10,597 nucleotides of DNA from assembly GCF_036565765.1 (NCBI RefSeq), contig NZ_DATCXP010000036.1; one strand, 5' to 3'. The DNA comes from Terrimesophilobacter sp036565765 (lineage in GTDB: Bacteria; Actinomycetota; Actinomycetes; Actinomycetales; Microbacteriaceae). Of the stretch, positions 10,072-10,597 are shown one piece after another (the first letter of the stretch is position 1; every line of letters begins with the position of its first letter). The notes beneath the pieces are model-generated. The model searched no databases, had not been told where the DNA came from, and saw nothing but the letters and a program-made list of their open reading frames with translations. The position numbers were made by a program, and so were the translations under genes.

Positions 10072-10201
10072 GGCCGAGCCGGTCAAGATCACGGATATCG
10101 AAAAGCTCATTCCGAGACCGCACAGCTCTGGTCGAGCCAGCCGACACCCCGGGTTTCGTCCCTTCGACGAGCTCAGGGGAGCCCAAGCTCATTCCGAGAC
10201 C
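10072..10201. repeat. Degenerate units P4 and P5
   Basis: P4 (about 10072-10118) has both arms mutated (CCGAGCCGGTCAAG, ATATCGAAAAGCTC). P5 has a left arm at 10131-10146, then a hybrid right side: GGGTTTCG, followed by CCCTTCGACGAGCTCAGGG (10160-10178) and a second right-arm end AAGCTCATTCCGAGAC (10185-10200). The middle piece resembles another widespread intergenic palindrome family that shares the TCGAC..GCTC core. Confidence 0.7.
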
Positions 10202-10230
10202 ACACGGTTGCAGCCGGGCCCGCAACTTTC

Positions 10231-10278
10231 GGGTCTGCCCGTCGAGACCGTCGGATTTCGACAAGCTCAAACCGAGAC
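10231..10278. repeat. Palindromic unit P6
   Basis: Left arm GCCCGTCGAGACC (10237-10249), right arm TTTCGACAAGCTC (10256-10268), then AAACCGAGACAGCACGGTTC. The arms mismatch at two positions (C against A on the + strand), which would be G-U pairs in RNA made from the minus strand. The outer two pairs of the P1 stem are lost. Confidence 0.75.
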
Positions 10279-10310
10279 AGCACGGTTCGGGTTGAGTCTC
10301 TACCGTCTCC

Positions 10311-10540
10311 GGTCGAGCCTGTCGGCACGCCGCGTGCTCGCGTCTCGGGTCGAGCCCGTCGAGAGTCTTCGGATTTCGACAAGCTCAATCCGAGAAGCGG
10401 GGGTGTCATCCGGCAGTTTCGGGTCGAGCCCGTCGAGACCGTCGGATTTCGACAAACTCAATCCGAGAAGCGGGGTTTCATCCGCGAGTGTTCAGTTCGG
10501 GCCTGTCGAGACCTCGGATTTCGACAGGCTCAATCCGAGA
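10311..10540. repeat. Units P7-P9, a roughly 72-bp higher-order repeat
   Basis: The right-arm start GGATTTCGAC recurs at 10371, 10444 and 10516, spacing 73 and 72 bp. P7 and P8 also share their following flank (AATCCGAGAAGCGGGG, then TCATCCG) and their left arms (GGTCGAGCCCGTCGAGA). P9 has a mutated left arm (GGGCCTGTCGAG) and a flank of the P1 type. An additional left arm lies at 10311-10325. This points to a recent segmental tandem duplication of one unit. Confidence 0.85.
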
Positions 10541-10597
10541 CAACATGGTTCCGGCCAAGGCTCGTCCATCTCTTGTCGAGCCCGCGGAGACCCCACG
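10541..10597. repeat. Start of a further array unit, cut by the window edge
   Basis: After the P9 flank the sequence ends with TTGTCGAGCCCGCGGAGACC and CCACG, which matches the left arm and loop of P1. The array therefore continues to the right, and its full extent is not known. Confidence 0.7.

Noticed and set aside
9663..10409. Several open frames of 78-187 codons on both strands after rpoC
   Set aside because: They are translated palindrome repeats (recurring RVEPVE, STGSTR and LSLSKS strings), overlap each other and have no start signals.
9551..10597. CRISPR array
   Set aside because: Units are palindromic, degenerate, irregularly spaced (about 57-301 bp) and the intervening sequence is itself repeated; no cas genes are visible.

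Overview
The window is high-GC DNA from an actinobacterium, most likely a member of Micrococcales and probably Microbacteriaceae. RpoB and RpoC resemble the actinobacterial proteins closely: the rifampicin-site and catalytic residues fall at or within one residue of the mycobacterial numbering, and beta-prime carries the actinobacterial coiled-coil insert. Family-level placement is inference, resting partly on the intergenic palindromes built on the core TCGACAGGCTC, which I associate with Microbacteriaceae. I could not run a search.

Left part (1-1477). The window opens inside the last 44 codons of an agmatinase/arginase-family gene (+ strand). About 450 bp without an intact gene follow. They hold a tandem array that looks like decayed copies of the 3' end of the next gene, plus a six-copy GGTTCG microsatellite. 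Two minus-strand genes follow and probably form an operon: a small AraC-family regulator, transcribed first, and a VOC (glyoxalase/bleomycin-resistance fold) protein starting 10 bp after it.

Central part (1478-9300). Between the AraC gene and rpoB, two good sigma-70-type promoters lie back to back, their -35 boxes 8 bp apart. One points left to araC-VOC and one right to rpoB. A 10-bp perfect palindrome lies mostly in the spacer of the leftward promoter. rpoB and rpoC follow, separated by 48 bp, both starting with TTG behind good Shine-Dalgarno sequences. They encode the beta and beta-prime subunits of RNA polymerase and appear complete and functional, with a rifampicin-sensitive-type RRDR. 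A strong hairpin terminator closes the operon.

Right part (9301-10597). About 1.3 kb has no credible gene. It is packed with imperfect palindromes: a rightward arm like GTCGAGCCTGTCGAGA and a returning arm like TTTCGACAGGCTCAATCCGA, with tandem sub-repeats of 19 and 20-21 bp and a higher-order repeat of about 72 bp. The array runs off the window end. It resembles REP/BIME-type intergenic elements; no transposase for it lies in the window.

No new enzyme system is visible. The least explained structures are the VOC-tail array, the shared divergent promoter region and the post-rpoC palindrome array.
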